Shown here: positions 1-9,633 of the stretch, one piece after another
How the letters are laid out: each line of letters opens with the position of its first letter
Numbering within the stretch: position 1 is the first letter of the stretch
From: Sphingobium bisphenolivorans
GTDB lineage: Bacteria; Pseudomonadota; Alphaproteobacteria; Sphingomonadales; Sphingomonadaceae
Assembly: GCF_000412635.1 (NCBI RefSeq)
Contig: NZ_ASTG01000001.1
Location: forward strand, 248,001 to 312,000
DNA: 64,000 bases
Reading direction: 5' to 3'
Made by a program: the position numbers and the translations under genes
Notes under the pieces: model-generated
Seen by the model: the letters and a program-made list of their open reading frames with translations, nothing else
Told to the model about the DNA's origin: nothing
The model's database searches: none

Positions 1-17
1 CCGGGCGATCGGAGCCA

Positions 18-50
18 ATGTCATAAAAGTGCAATCCGATTGTCACAAAG
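18..50 (+). promoter_or_regulatory. PHO box upstream of pstS
   Basis: Three 11-bp direct repeats follow each other: ATGTCAT-AAAA (18-28), GTGCAAT-CCGA (29-39) and TTGTCAC-AAAG (40-50). They fit the PhoB-binding consensus of CTGTCAT-like heptamers separated by 4-bp AT-rich spacers. The outer two are the best matches and lie exactly 22 bp apart. The site precedes pstS, and phoB closes the same cluster, so autoregulated phosphate-starvation control is expected. The match is seen in the sequence; the regulation is inferred from the PhoB family. Confidence 0.8.
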
Positions 51-129
51 GCGCGATGGTCCGCGACTAGGGAGCGGCTCCATGGGGGGCGGCGAGGTGC
101 GAATCGCGGCCTGTATGACGGAGGTTTTC

Positions 130-1188
130 GTGAAGCATATCGCCTTGTTCGCTGCGACCGCTGCGGCCGCGCTCTCTCTTGCCGGCTGCGGCGATCAGTC
201 CGCCGGCGGCGGCGCTGGGGGCGCCCGCGACCAGATCCGCGCGGTTGGCTCCTCGACCGTCTATCCTTTTGCCACGGCGGTTGCCGAACTGTTCGTTCAG
301 GGCAATCCTGGCATGAAGTCACCGATCATCGAATCGACCGGCACTGGCGGCGGCATGAAGCTTTTCTGTCAGGGCGTGGGCGCGCAATATCCCGACATCG
401 AAAACGCCTCCCGCCGGATCAAGAAGTCGGAGTTCGAGGATTGCCAGAAGAACGGCGTCAAGGACATCATCGAAGTGCAGGTGGGCGTCGACGGCCTTGC
501 CTTTGCCGAAGCGAAGAACGGCCCGGGCCTCAAGCTGACGCCCAAGATCGTCTATGAGGCGCTCGCCGCAAACCCCTATGGCAAGGGCGCGAACAAGGCG
601 CAAACATGGAAGGATGTGGACCCCAGCCTGCCGCCCATCGCCATCTCCGTCTTCGGCCCGCCCTCGACCAGCGGCACCCGCGATTCGCTCGCCGAACTGA
701 TCCTGGAAAAGGGCTGCCAGTCCGATCCGGCCATGAAGGCGCTGAAGGAGAAGAATGAGGACGAATATAAGGCCACCTGCACCCGTGTGCGGGAGGATGG
801 CAAATATGTGGACTCGGGCGAAAACGACAATCTGATCGTGCAGAAGCTCGGCGCAAATCCGAATGCCATCGGCATTTTCGGCTACAGCTTCCTTGAAGAG
901 AATAAGGACACGCTCAAGGACGTTTCGATCAACGGCGTCGAAGCCACCTATGAAACCGTTTCTACCGGCAAATATCCCGGTGCGCGGCCTCTCTACATCT
1001 ATGTGAAGAAGGCGCATATGCAGGCGATCCCTGGCCTTCAGGCCTATCTCAACGCTTTTGCTGCCAACTGGAACCCCGACGGCGTGCTCACCAAGCGCGG
1101 CATGGTCGCGGCCCCCGATGACGTCCGCAAGGCGAGCGCCGAAACGGTCAAGTCGCTGGCCGTCCTCGACGGTTCGCAGCTCAAGTAA
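130..1188 (+). CDS. pstS: Phosphate ABC transporter substrate-binding lipoprotein PstS
   Basis: Periplasmic phosphate-binding protein that feeds the PstCAB importer. The GTG at 130 is chosen as start because GGAGG lies about 7 bases upstream and it gives a clean lipoprotein signal, with lipobox LAGC and Cys20 as the lipid anchor. An in-frame TTG at 40 sits inside the PHO box and is unlikely. After a Gly-rich linker come the family motif GSSTVYPF and a GTGGGM segment that bind phosphate; the later STSGTRDS segment also fits PstS. The 352 aa length is normal. It is first in pstSCAB-phoU-phoB, 9 bases before pstC. Confidence 0.95.
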   Translation: MKHIALFAATAAAALSLAGCGDQSAGGGAGGARDQIRAVGSSTVYPFATAVAELFVQGNPGMKSPIIESTGTGGGMKLFCQGVGAQYPDIENASRRIKKSEFEDCQKNGVKDIIEVQVGVDGLAFAEAKNGPGLKLTPKIVYEALAANPYGKGANKAQTWKDVDPSLPPIAISVFGPPSTSGTRDSLAELILEKGCQSDPAMKALKEKNEDEYKATCTRVREDGKYVDSGENDNLIVQKLGANPNAIGIFGYSFLEENKDTLKDVSINGVEATYETVSTGKYPGARPLYIYVKKAHMQAIPGLQAYLNAFAANWNPDGVLTKRGMVAAPDDVRKASAETVKSLAVLDGSQLK

Positions 1189-1197
1189 GACGGGAAA

Positions 1198-2592
1198 ATG
1201 ACGGGTCCTGCAATCCTCCTGCTGCTGGCTGGCCTGGGCGCGATCGCCTGGGTCAGCGCCCGCGCCCGCGCGCTGCGGCTCCAAACCGCAGCCCGCGCCT
1301 CGGGCCGCCGCGATGCCGTGCACAGCCTTCCCGGCTATCACGGCTGGTACGTGGCGCTGTGGACGCTTGTCCCCGCTGCGATATTCCTGGCCGTCTGGGC
1401 CAATGTCGCGCCCGGCCTTGTCACGCAGGATGTTCTAAGCAGCCCGGCGGCGCAGAGCCTGCCCGCGGACGATTTCTCCCGCTCCGCAGTCTTGAGCGAA
1501 GCGCGGGCGATCGCCACGGGCCGACAGGCGGGAGCATTCAATCCGTTCTCGCAGGGCCTCGTCGAACCCTATCGGAATGCCATCAGCAAATATGGCCTGG
1601 CCGGCGCGGCGCTCGCGCTCGTCCTTGCCTTTGCCGGCGGTGCCTATGCCTTCACCCGCGTGCGCCCCGATTTCCGGGCGCGCACACGGGTCGAGCGGTT
1701 GGTGATGGCCGTGCTGCTCATCGCCTCGCTTCTGGCGATCGTCACGACCGTCGGCATCGTCGCCTCGCTGCTGTGGGAAAGTTTCCGCTTCTTCTCGATG
1801 GTCAATCCCATCGACTTCCTGTTCGGCACCAAATGGAGCCCGCAGTCCGCGGCCATGGGCTATGGCAATGACGATGCGTTCGGCGCGGTGCCGCTCTTCT
1901 GGGGCACGATCTTCATCGGCGCGATCATCGCCATGGCGGTCGCGATCCCCCTTGGCCTCATGAGCGCCATCTATCTCACCCAATATGCGCGGCCCCAGGT
2001 TCGCAAATGGATGAAGCCGATGCTGGAGGTGCTGGCCGGCGTGCCGACGGTGGTTTACGGCTATTTCGCCGCGCTCACCATCGCCCCGGCCTTGCGCGAC
2101 TTCGCCGTCGCCATCGGCATCCATAGCGCTTCATCGGAAAGCGCCCTCGCCGCCGGCCTCGTCATGGGGGTGATGATCATCCCCTTCGTCTCCTCGATGG
2201 CCGACGACAGCATCGCCGCGGTGCCGCAATCGATGCGCGACGGCAGCCTCGCCATGGGAGCGACCACCAGCGAGACGATTCGCCGCGTGCTGATCCCTGC
2301 CGCCCTTCCCGGCGTCGTCGGCGGCGTGCTGCTCGCCGTCAGCCGCGCGATCGGCGAAACCATGATCGTGGTGATGGCAGCGGGCCTCTCCGCCAATCTC
2401 ACCCTCAACCCCTTCGCCAGCGTGACGACGGTGACGACGCAGATCGTCCAGCTGCTGACCGGCGACCAGGAGTTCGACAGCGCCAAGACGCTTGCCGCCT
2501 TCGCCCTCGGCCTGGTCCTGTTCGTCGTCACCCTGCTGCTCAACATCGTGGCCCTGCGGGTCGTGAAGAAATATCGCGAGGCCTACGAATGA
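1198..2592 (+). CDS. pstC: Phosphate ABC transporter permease PstC (long form)
   Basis: Inner-membrane subunit of the phosphate importer. At 464 aa it is much longer than the roughly 320 aa enterobacterial protein. The extra length is N-terminal: one hydrophobic segment, a soluble stretch of about 100 residues, then further membrane segments. The conserved permease core fills the C-terminal half and includes the EAA-type coupling loop (MGATTSETIRRVLIPAALPG followed by AIGETM). The start ATG follows a GGGAAA ribosome site directly after pstS. Long PstC forms are usual in alphaproteobacteria. The gap to pstA is 96 bases. Confidence 0.93.
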   Translation: MTGPAILLLLAGLGAIAWVSARARALRLQTAARASGRRDAVHSLPGYHGWYVALWTLVPAAIFLAVWANVAPGLVTQDVLSSPAAQSLPADDFSRSAVLSEARAIATGRQAGAFNPFSQGLVEPYRNAISKYGLAGAALALVLAFAGGAYAFTRVRPDFRARTRVERLVMAVLLIASLLAIVTTVGIVASLLWESFRFFSMVNPIDFLFGTKWSPQSAAMGYGNDDAFGAVPLFWGTIFIGAIIAMAVAIPLGLMSAIYLTQYARPQVRKWMKPMLEVLAGVPTVVYGYFAALTIAPALRDFAVAIGIHSASSESALAAGLVMGVMIIPFVSSMADDSIAAVPQSMRDGSLAMGATTSETIRRVLIPAALPGVVGGVLLAVSRAIGETMIVVMAAGLSANLTLNPFASVTTVTTQIVQLLTGDQEFDSAKTLAAFALGLVLFVVTLLLNIVALRVVKKYREAYE

Positions 2593-2609
2593 GCCGCTAT
2601 TTGCAACAT

Positions 2610-2634
2610 CCGTTCGGGCTGAGCTTTTCGAAGC
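2610..2634. repeat. Fragment of a dispersed intergenic repeat
   Basis: The segment CGTTCGGGCTGAGC followed by TTTTCGAAG lies in the 96-base gap between pstC and pstA. It resembles half of the hairpin repeats with CGTTCG...GAGC...CGAAG arms that recur between sphingomonad genes; 10952-11018 is a fuller relative. It lies inside an operon, so it is transcribed. Only one arm is clear. Confidence 0.4.
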
Positions 2635-2688
2635 CATTCACTGGGCGCAGCGAATCGGCTTTGCTCAAAGCGAACGGGGAATGATGTA

Positions 2689-3933
2689 ATGACCATCGAA
2701 CGCCTCCCCACCGACTGGAAGTCGGACGCGATGCGCAAGCGGATCGCGCGGCGCTATGCGTCGGAGCGCCGCTTCAAGGCGGCCGGACTGTTTGCCGTGC
2801 TGCTTTCCGCCGCCTTCCTCGCCTTCTTGCTCTTCACCATGCTTGGCAACGGCCTGCGCGGCTTCACCCGCACGGAAATCGCGGTGAAGATCGACTTCCC
2901 CGCATCCCCCCTGCTACTCGACCCCAACGCCATCACCGACCAGGCGCTCGCCAATGCGAACCTGCCGATGGTGACAGGCGAGGTCGTGAAGAAGGCGCTG
3001 GGGCCCGACTCGGAAGAGTGGATTTCGCCCAACGCTTGGACGGTTCTGCGCGATGCGATCAAGGCGGACCCGAAGATCCTTGGCCGGACCGAGACGATCA
3101 GGCTGCCGGCTTCCACCGCTGTTGATCTTGCAGCCAAGAGCGACGGATCGCCCGAGGCCGAAGCCGCGGTCGCGAGGCTTCAAAAGGCCGATCTGATCTC
3201 GACCGGCTTCAACGGCAACTTCCTGAGCGCCAGCGACGGCACCGATCCGACGCAGGTCGGCATCTGGGGTGCGTTCAAGGGTTCGCTGCTGACAATGCTC
3301 GTGACGCTCGCCCTGAGCTTCCCGATCGGCGTCGCGACCGCCCTCTATCTGGAGGAATATGCGCGCAAGAACTGGCTGACCGACATTATCGAAGTGTCGA
3401 TCAACAATCTCGCCGCCGTCCCCTCGATCATCTTCGGCTTGCTCGGCCTGTCGATCTTCCTGAACTTCCTCCACCTGCCGCGGTCGGCGGCGCTGGTCGG
3501 CGGCATGACGCTGGCGCTGATGACCATGCCCGTCATCGTCATCGCCGGTCGCAATGCGATCAAGTCCGTCCCGCCCAGCATCCGCGACGCCGCGCTCGGC
3601 ATCGGCGCTTCGCCGGTGCAGGTGGTGTTCCATCATGTCCTGCCGCTCGCGCTGCCGGGCATCCTCACCGGCACGATCATCGGCATGGCGCGTGCGCTGG
3701 GTGAGACAGCGCCGTTGCTGATGATCGGCATGCGCGCCTTCATCGCCACTCCACCGGGCGGCGTCACGGACCCGGCGACCGTGCTGCCGGTCCAGATATT
3801 CCTCTGGTCCGATGAAGTCTCGAAAGGCTTTGTCGAAAAGACCTCCGCCGCGATCATCGTCCTGCTGGTCTTCCTGCTCGCGATGAACGGCCTCGCCATC
3901 TACCTGCGCAACAAGTTCGAAAAACGGTGGTAA
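2689..3933 (+). CDS. pstA: Phosphate ABC transporter permease PstA (long form)
   Basis: Second membrane subunit of the phosphate importer, pairing with PstC. It is 414 aa against about 300 aa in E. coli. The extra part is a soluble, probably periplasmic domain of about 150 residues between the first membrane segment and the permease core, which begins near [18 protein letters not shown]. The coupling loop reads [20 protein letters not shown] and is followed by ALGETAP. ATGs at 2681 and 2684 are other possible starts; 2689 is best spaced from GGGGAA. PstB follows at once. Confidence 0.93.
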   Translation: MTIERLPTDWKSDAMRKRIARRYASERRFKAAGLFAVLLSAAFLAFLLFTMLGNGLRGFTRTEIAVKIDFPASPLLLDPNAITDQALANANLPMVTGEVVKKALGPDSEEWISPNAWTVLRDAIKADPKILGRTETIRLPASTAVDLAAKSDGSPEAEAAVARLQKADLISTGFNGNFLSASDGTDPTQVGIWGAFKGSLLTMLVTLALSFPIGVATALYLEEYARKNWLTDIIEVSINNLAAVPSIIFGLLGLSIFLNFLHLPRSAALVGGMTLALMTMPVIVIAGRNAIKSVPPSIRDAALGIGASPVQVVFHHVLPLALPGILTGTIIGMARALGETAPLLMIGMRAFIATPPGGVTDPATVLPVQIFLWSDEVSKGFVEKTSAAIIVLLVFLLAMNGLAIYLRNKFEKRW

Positions 3934-3935
3934 CG

Positions 3936-4727
<792 letters not shown>

Positions 4728-4744
4728 ACCGGGGGAGACAAGAC

Positions 4745-5440
4745 ATGGCTGAACATACGATCAAGGCGTTCGACGAGGAAATCGACAAGCTGCGCGGCCT
4801 TATCGCCGAAATGGGCGGGCGCGCGGAGGCGGCGATCGAGAACGCGATGCTCGCCCTCCAGCGCCAGGACAAGTCGCTCGCCGCCGAAGTCGTCGCCGAC
4901 GACAAGCGCATCGACGCGATCGAGGCGGAGGTCGAAAAGCTGGTCGTCCAGATCATCGCCCTGCGCGCCCCCATGGCGAACGACCTGCGCGACGTAATCG
5001 CCGCGCTCAAGATCGTGAGCGTGGTCGAACGCATCGGCGACTATGCCAAGAATATCGCCAAGCGCGTGCCCAGCATCGCCGCCAACCAGCGCACGCTGGA
5101 GCCGGTGTCGCTCCTCCCCTCCATGGGCCAGGTCGCGGGCGAGATGGTGCATGACGCGCTGAACGCCTTCGCCGCGCGCGACGCCGATCTGGCGCTGGCG
5201 GTGATCGAGCGCGACACGGTGGTCGATGATTTCTACAACAGCGTCTTCCGCACGCTGGTCACCTATATGGTCGAAAATCCTAAGACGATCAGCGAATGTG
5301 CGCATCTGCTGTTCATCGCCAAGAATATCGAGCGGATCGGCGATCACGCGACCAACGTCGCGGAAATGGTCCACTATGCCGCGACCGGCGTGACCCCGCC
5401 CGAGCGCGAGCGCGGCGGCTCCGCCCCGCAGGAGGTCTGA
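4745..5440 (+). CDS. phoU: Phosphate signalling protein PhoU
   Basis: Cytoplasmic negative regulator that links the Pst transporter to the PhoR kinase when phosphate is plentiful. The 231 aa consist of two PhoU three-helix repeats; the E/DxxxD metal-site pattern appears around LRDVIAALKIVSVVERIGDYAKNIAK and again around LLFIAKNIERIGDHATNVAE. The 3' end carries the GGAGG (5431-5435) that serves phoB, so translation of the two genes is probably coupled. Confidence 0.94.
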   Translation: MAEHTIKAFDEEIDKLRGLIAEMGGRAEAAIENAMLALQRQDKSLAAEVVADDKRIDAIEAEVEKLVVQIIALRAPMANDLRDVIAALKIVSVVERIGDYAKNIAKRVPSIAANQRTLEPVSLLPSMGQVAGEMVHDALNAFAARDADLALAVIERDTVVDDFYNSVFRTLVTYMVENPKTISECAHLLFIAKNIERIGDHATNVAEMVHYAATGVTPPERERGGSAPQEV

Positions 5441-5442
5441 GC

Positions 5443-6144
5443 ATGGCGAGAGCCAGGATGCTGCTGGTCGAGGATGACGCGGCGCTCGCCGAATTGCTCA
5501 TCTGGCACTTCAAGCGCGAGGATTTCGACGTCGCCCACACCGTGGACGGTGAGGAAGCGCTGCTGCTGGCGCAGGAAAATGCACCGGACATCGTGCTCCT
5601 CGACTGGATGGTGGAAAGCCTGTCGGGCATCGAGGTCTGCCGCCGTCTGCGCCGCATGAATGGCACGGCGAACGTGCCTATCATCATGCTGACCGCGCGC
5701 GGCGAGGAAGAGGATCGCGTCCGCGGCCTGGAAACCGGCGCGGATGACTATGTGACCAAGCCCTTCTCCCCCCGCGAACTGGTCGCCCGCGTCGGCGCGG
5801 TGCTTCGCCGGGTGCGCCCCGCTCTGGCGGGTGAGTCGCTGTCCTTCAGCGATGTCGAGATGGACACGGTCGGCCACAAGGTCCGTCGCGGCGGCCAGGT
5901 GATCCCGCTCGGCCCCACCGAGTTCCGCTTGCTCAAGCATTTCCTTGAGCATCCCGGCTGGGTCTTCTCGCGCGAGCGACTGCTCGACAGCGTCTGGGGT
6001 CAGGACAGCGACATCGAACTGCGCACCGTCGACGTCCATATCCGCCGCCTGCGCAAGGCGATCAACGCCGACGGCAAATATCGCGACATCATCCGCACCG
6101 TGCGGTCCGCGGGCTACGCACTCGATACGGATGGGGTGGGCTGA
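5443..6144 (+). CDS. phoB: Phosphate regulon response regulator PhoB
   Basis: OmpR-family transcription factor that binds PHO boxes under phosphate limitation. The receiver domain spans residues 1 to about 120, with acidic pocket E10/D11/D12, phospho-acceptor D54 in IVLLDWM and the conserved Lys in VTKPFSP. The winged-helix effector domain spans about 135-230, including RTVDVHIRRLRKAI. It starts 2 bases after phoU, using the GGAGG at the end of that gene. The partner kinase gene phoR is not in the window and may lie just before position 1, as in related genomes. Confidence 0.94.
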   Translation: MARARMLLVEDDAALAELLIWHFKREDFDVAHTVDGEEALLLAQENAPDIVLLDWMVESLSGIEVCRRLRRMNGTANVPIIMLTARGEEEDRVRGLETGADDYVTKPFSPRELVARVGAVLRRVRPALAGESLSFSDVEMDTVGHKVRRGGQVIPLGPTEFRLLKHFLEHPGWVFSRERLLDSVWGQDSDIELRTVDVHIRRLRKAINADGKYRDIIRTVRSAGYALDTDGVG

Positions 6145-6205
6145 ACTTCGCCACGCATTTAAGGGGTGATAGGGCCAATCGGGGTGGAAGGCGGATATAC
6201 TTGTT

Positions 6206-6305
6206 ACCTGGCGTCACCCCCCGCGGAAGCGGGGATCCATCGCCCCAGCGCCGTTCTGGACGCGACATCGGGAGATGGGTTCCCGCCTTTGCGGGAATGG
6301 CGGAA
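6206..6305. repeat. Dispersed intergenic inverted repeat (GCGTCACC/ATGGCGG type)
   Basis: Two imperfect arms face each other: one near 6210-6240 containing CCCGCGGAAGCGGGG, the other near 6274-6305 containing CCCGCCTTTGCGGGAATGG. Each arm is itself a small hairpin. The same design occurs at 19850-19932, and single-arm relatives occur at 8815-8865 and 59506-59600. This is one part of the 455-base gap 6145-6599, which holds no gene; I see only repeats in it. Confidence 0.7.
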
Positions 6306-6335
6306 AGGGGTGGAGAGCGGACATTCTTCTCTTAT

Positions 6336-6412
6336 CCCTCTCCCTTGAGGGAGAGGGCTGCGCAGGCTTGGCAGCTTGCTGCCTAGCCGTAGCTGGGTGA
6401 GGGGGTGATCCG
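6336..6412 (+). repeat. Intergenic repeat, hairpin-plus-tail family, forward copy
   Basis: It starts with a perfect 9-bp hairpin (6336-6344 with 6349-6357, loop TTGA) and continues into a tail with a second palindrome (GGCAGCTTGCTGCC), ending GGGTGAGGGGG. The tail aligns with 22976-23022 after atpD. A copy in the opposite orientation follows at 6435-6511. Downstream of phoB the hairpin could also act as a transcription terminator, though no T-run follows. Confidence 0.75.
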
Positions 6413-6434
6413 GGCTAAAGACTGGCCTGTAGCC

Positions 6435-6511
6435 GCTCCCCTCATCCAACTTCGCCTAGCTTCACTCCGTTCAGCAAGGCTCCGTATCCTTCTCCCTCCA
6501 AGGGAGAAGGA
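6435..6511 (-). repeat. Intergenic repeat, hairpin-plus-tail family, inverted copy
   Basis: Read on the minus strand this matches the copy at 22953-23022. A perfect 10-bp hairpin (6488-6497 with 6501-6510, loop CCA) is followed by a tail that includes AGTTGGATGAGG. Together with 6336-6412 it forms a tail-to-tail pair between the convergent genes phoB and def. The position is well placed for blocking read-through from either side. Confidence 0.75.
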
Positions 6512-6599
6512 GTGTCAGCAAATGATCGTCAGCAGACATTCCTTAAAAAACGCCCCACCTTCACAAGCCGGAGCGCCTTCTTCAAATCTCAGCCTGCTA

Positions 6600-7130
6600 T
6601 CAAGCCGCCTTGCGCGCCTTGCTCAGCTTCTTGAGCAGCATGTCGCGCTTCAGCCGCGACAGGTGGTCCACGAACAGCACGCCCTGCAGATGGTCCATCT
6701 CATGCTGCAGGCAGGTTGCAAGCAGCCCTTCCAGCTGCTCCTCATGGATGCGGCCTTCCCGGTCCATCCAGCTGGCCCGGATCGTCGCGGGGCGCTCCAC
6801 CTCGGCATATTGGTCGGGCACCGACAGGCAGCCCTCATTATAGACCGACAGGTCCTCGGACGTTTCGAGGATTTCCGGATTGATGAACACCAACGGCTTC
6901 TTCACCGCCGGTGCGCCTTCCTCGTCCGATTCGGGTTCCTGAAGGTCGATCACCAGCACCCGCTTGGGCACGCCGACCTGGATCGCCGCCAGGCCGATGC
7001 CGGGAGCGCCGTACATCGTCTCGAACATATCATCGATCAGACGCTGCAAATCATCATCGATCGCCTCCACCGGAGACGAGATGGTACGCAGGCGCGGGTC
7101 GGGCGCCTCTAGGATCGGAAGAATGGCCAT
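6600..7130 (-). CDS. def: Peptide deformylase
   Basis: Metalloenzyme that removes the formyl group from the N-terminal Met of new proteins. All three family motifs are present: GIGLAAIQ (44-51), EGCLS with metal ligand C101, and HEMDH with H143, E144 and H147. The ATG at 7130 gives the standard start MAILPIL and 176 aa; longer in-frame versions reach into recR. It follows recR by 31 bases on the same strand and is probably co-transcribed. fmt, which makes the formyl-tRNA, diverges just upstream. Confidence 0.96.
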   Translation of the reverse strand: MAILPILEAPDPRLRTISSPVEAIDDDLQRLIDDMFETMYGAPGIGLAAIQVGVPKRVLVIDLQEPESDEEGAPAVKKPLVFINPEILETSEDLSVYNEGCLSVPDQYAEVERPATIRASWMDREGRIHEEQLEGLLATCLQHEMDHLQGVLFVDHLSRLKRDMLLKKLSKARKAA

Positions 7131-7161
7131 AGGCCCAAAATAGCCGCTCGGCCGGCGAAAT

Positions 7162-7758
7162 TCAAGCGACCGGCCGCCGCGCGCGCAGAGCCTGCGCCAG
7201 CGTGCCCTCATCCAGATAGTCCAGCTCGCCGCCGACCGGCACGCCATGGGCCAGCTGGGTCAGGCGAACCGGAAATTGCTCCAGCCGCTCGGCCAGATAA
7301 TGGGCGGTCGTCTGCCCCTCCAGCGTCGCATTCATCGCCAGCACCACCTCGTCGATACCTCCCGCCTCGACCCTCCCCACGAGCGCATCGATACTGAGGT
7401 CCTCCGGGCGAACACCCTCCAGCGCCGACAGCCGCCCGCCCAGCACATGGAAGCGCCCGGGGAACAGGCGCGACTTGTCCAGCGCCCAAAGGTCCGCCAC
7501 ATCTTCGACCACGCAGAGCGCTCGCGCGTCGCGGCGCGGATCGGCGCAGATGCCGCAGGGATCGACCGTATCGACATTGCCGCATATACCGCATGTCACG
7601 AGCCGGTCATTCACCGCGTCCAGTGCGCGCAGCAGCGGCTCCAGCGCACTTTCCCGCTTCTTGAGCAGATGCAGCACCGCGCGCCGTGCCGATCGGGGGC
7701 CGAGGCCGGGCAGTCGGGACAGCGCCTGCGTCAGCGCATCGATTTCGGGAGAAGCCAT
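7162..7758 (-). CDS. recR: Recombination mediator protein RecR
   Basis: Works with RecF/RecO to load RecA at single-strand gaps. The 198 aa comprise an N-terminal helix-hairpin-helix ([17 protein letters not shown]), a C4 zinc finger (C56, C59, C68, C71) and a Toprim domain beginning [12 protein letters not shown], with the later segment [11 protein letters not shown]. The ATG at 7758 gives the normal RecR start; a longer reading frame upstream runs antisense to fmt and is not real. It diverges from fmt across 123 bases. Confidence 0.95.
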   Translation of the reverse strand: MASPEIDALTQALSRLPGLGPRSARRAVLHLLKKRESALEPLLRALDAVNDRLVTCGICGNVDTVDPCGICADPRRDARALCVVEDVADLWALDKSRLFPGRFHVLGGRLSALEGVRPEDLSIDALVGRVEAGGIDEVVLAMNATLEGQTTAHYLAERLEQFPVRLTQLAHGVPVGGELDYLDEGTLAQALRARRPVA

Positions 7759-7881
7759 GGAACCGAGATAGGGGCTTGCAAGTCCGGGGTCAAAAGAGTT
7801 GAGAGGCGTTCTCGTAAATGCGCCTTCAACGCATTCCGATGCGGCACCGGGCTGGTGCCGGAACCGACCAAAGGGCCCGCC

Positions 7882-8790
7882 ATGCGCATCATCTATATGG
7901 GAACCCCCGACTTCGCCGTGCCGGCGCTCGACGCCCTCCGCGCGGCGGGGCATGCAATCGCCGCCGTCTACAGTCAGCCGCCCCGGCCGGCGGGGCGCGG
8001 CAAGGCGCTGCGCCCCTCCCCGGTGCATGCGCGGGCCGAGCAGCTGGGGATAGAGGTGCGCACGCCCCTCTCGCTCAAGGACGAAGCGGTGCAGGATGCC
8101 TTTCGCGCCCTCAACGCCGACGTGGCGGTGGTCGCCGCCTATGGCCTGATCCTGCCGCGCCCGATCCTCGCCGCGCCGCGCTTCGGCTGCCTCAACATCC
8201 ACGCCTCGCTCCTGCCCCGCTGGCGTGGTGCAGCGCCGATCCAGCGCGCCATCCTGGCGGGCGACAATCTGACCGGCGTCACGATCATGGACATGGAGGC
8301 GGGCCTCGACACCGGCCCAATGCGCGCAAAGCATGTGACGCCGATCGAGGACAAGACGGCAGGCGCCCTGACGCATGAACTGGCGCAAGCGGGCGCGGAG
8401 CTGATGGTCGAAGTGCTGGACGATCTCGACCAGCATCCGCCGCTGCCTCAGCCGGAAGAGGGCGTCACCTATGCCGCCAAGATCGACAAGAGCGAATCCC
8501 GCATCGACTTCTCCCGCGACGCGCATCAGATCGAACGGCAGATCAGGGCGTTCAATCCCTTCCCCGGCGCGTTCTTCGAATATCGCGGCGAACGCTTCCG
8601 CATCCTCGCCGCCCAAGTCGAGGATCATCACGGTCCGGCCGGGGAACTGCTCGACAACAGCCTGCTGCTCGGCTGCGGCCACGGGGCGCTCCGCCCCACC
8701 CTGATCCAGCGCGCGGGCAAGGGCGCGATGTCGGCAGGCGAATTACTGCGCGGTTATGAAATACCGGCCGGCAGCCGCGTCGATGGGTGA
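7882..8790 (+). CDS. fmt: Methionyl-tRNA formyltransferase
   Basis: Formylates Met-tRNA(fMet) using 10-formyl-tetrahydrofolate, the counterpart of def. The N-terminal transferase domain holds the folate-site run GLILP and the catalytic segment [19 protein letters not shown] (N105, H107), with GLDTGP later. A C-terminal OB-like tRNA-binding domain follows from about residue 205. At 302 aa the length is normal. truA follows after 96 bases containing a short repeat. Confidence 0.95.
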   Translation: MRIIYMGTPDFAVPALDALRAAGHAIAAVYSQPPRPAGRGKALRPSPVHARAEQLGIEVRTPLSLKDEAVQDAFRALNADVAVVAAYGLILPRPILAAPRFGCLNIHASLLPRWRGAAPIQRAILAGDNLTGVTIMDMEAGLDTGPMRAKHVTPIEDKTAGALTHELAQAGAELMVEVLDDLDQHPPLPQPEEGVTYAAKIDKSESRIDFSRDAHQIERQIRAFNPFPGAFFEYRGERFRILAAQVEDHHGPAGELLDNSLLLGCGHGALRPTLIQRAGKGAMSAGELLRGYEIPAGSRVDG

Positions 8791-8814
8791 GGTCCTTACA
8801 TTCCCTCAACCAGC

Positions 8815-8865
8815 CCGTCATTCCCGTCACCCCCGCCTTGAGCCGGGGTCCCGCTTTTTCGTCTC
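8815..8865. repeat. Short intergenic repeat, GTCAYCCC type
   Basis: CGTCACCCCCGCCTTGAGCC continues into GGGGTCCCGC, a small hairpin between fmt and truA. It closely resembles the opening of the element at 59506-59600. It is probably co-transcribed with fmt-truA. Confidence 0.55.
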
Positions 8866-8886
8866 AACAGGGTGCAGCTTAAATCC

Positions 8887-9633
8887 ATGACCCGCTTCGC
8901 CTTCACCGTCGAATTTGACGGCCGCCCCTTCATGGGCTGGCAGCGGCAGGCGCATGGCCCGAGCGTGCAGCAGGCGATCGAGGATGCCATTCATGCGGTC
9001 ACCGGAGAGCGCGCCGTCATCCACGCCGCCGGCCGCACCGATGCAGGGGTCCACGGCCTTGCCATGCGCGCGCATGCGGACATAGCGAAGGATATCGCAC
9101 CCTTCCGGCTGATGGAGGCGCTCAACGCCCGCCTGCGCCCTCACCCCGTCGCAATCCTGAATTGTCGGGAGGTGGCGCAGGATTGGCATGCGCGCTTCTC
9201 CTGCCTCGGCCGCTCCTATGTCTATCGGATCGCCAACCGCCGCGCGCCGCTGACGTGGGAAAGCGGCCTTTGCTGGCGGGTGATCCAGCCGCTGGACGAG
9301 CACGCCATGAACGAGGCCGCGCAACTGCTGGTCGGGCGCCACGATTTCACCACCTTCCGCTCGGCCCATTGCCAAGCGGAAAGCCCGGTGAAGACGCTCG
9401 ACCGTCTGGAGGTCTGCCGCGAGGGCGACCGGCTCGCAATCCATGCGGAGGCCCGCTCCTTCCTCCATCATCAGGTGCGCTCGATGGTCGGCTGCCTCGC
9501 GATGGTGGGAATGGGCCGCTGGAGCGTTGGCGATCTGGAAGCCGCCCGCAACGCGAAAGAGCGCGCCGCGCTCGGCCTCAATGCGCCGCCGGACGGCCTT
9601 TATTTCGTCGCAGCCCGCTATCCGGAAGTTTGA
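8887..9633 (+). CDS. truA: tRNA pseudouridine(38-40) synthase TruA
   Basis: Converts uridines 38-40 of the anticodon arm to pseudouridine. The catalytic aspartate is D52 in GRTDAGVH. Further family segments are FMGWQRQ near the N-terminus, RSYVYRI and [11 protein letters not shown]. The ATG at 8887 gives 248 aa, the usual length; an in-frame upstream codon at 8872 adds five residues without support. The 3' end overlaps the convergent transporter gene by 16 bases. Confidence 0.95.
   Translation: MTRFAFTVEFDGRPFMGWQRQAHGPSVQQAIEDAIHAVTGERAVIHAAGRTDAGVHGLAMRAHADIAKDIAPFRLMEALNARLRPHPVAILNCREVAQDWHARFSCLGRSYVYRIANRRAPLTWESGLCWRVIQPLDEHAMNEAAQLLVGRHDFTTFRSAHCQAESPVKTLDRLEVCREGDRLAIHAEARSFLHHQVRSMVGCLAMVGMGRWSVGDLEAARNAKERAALGLNAPPDGLYFVAARYPEV

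Noticed and set aside
40-129. N-terminal extension of pstS from a TTG at 40
   Set aside because: The codon lies within the PHO box and the extension hides the lipoprotein signal; GTG 130 has a good ribosome site.
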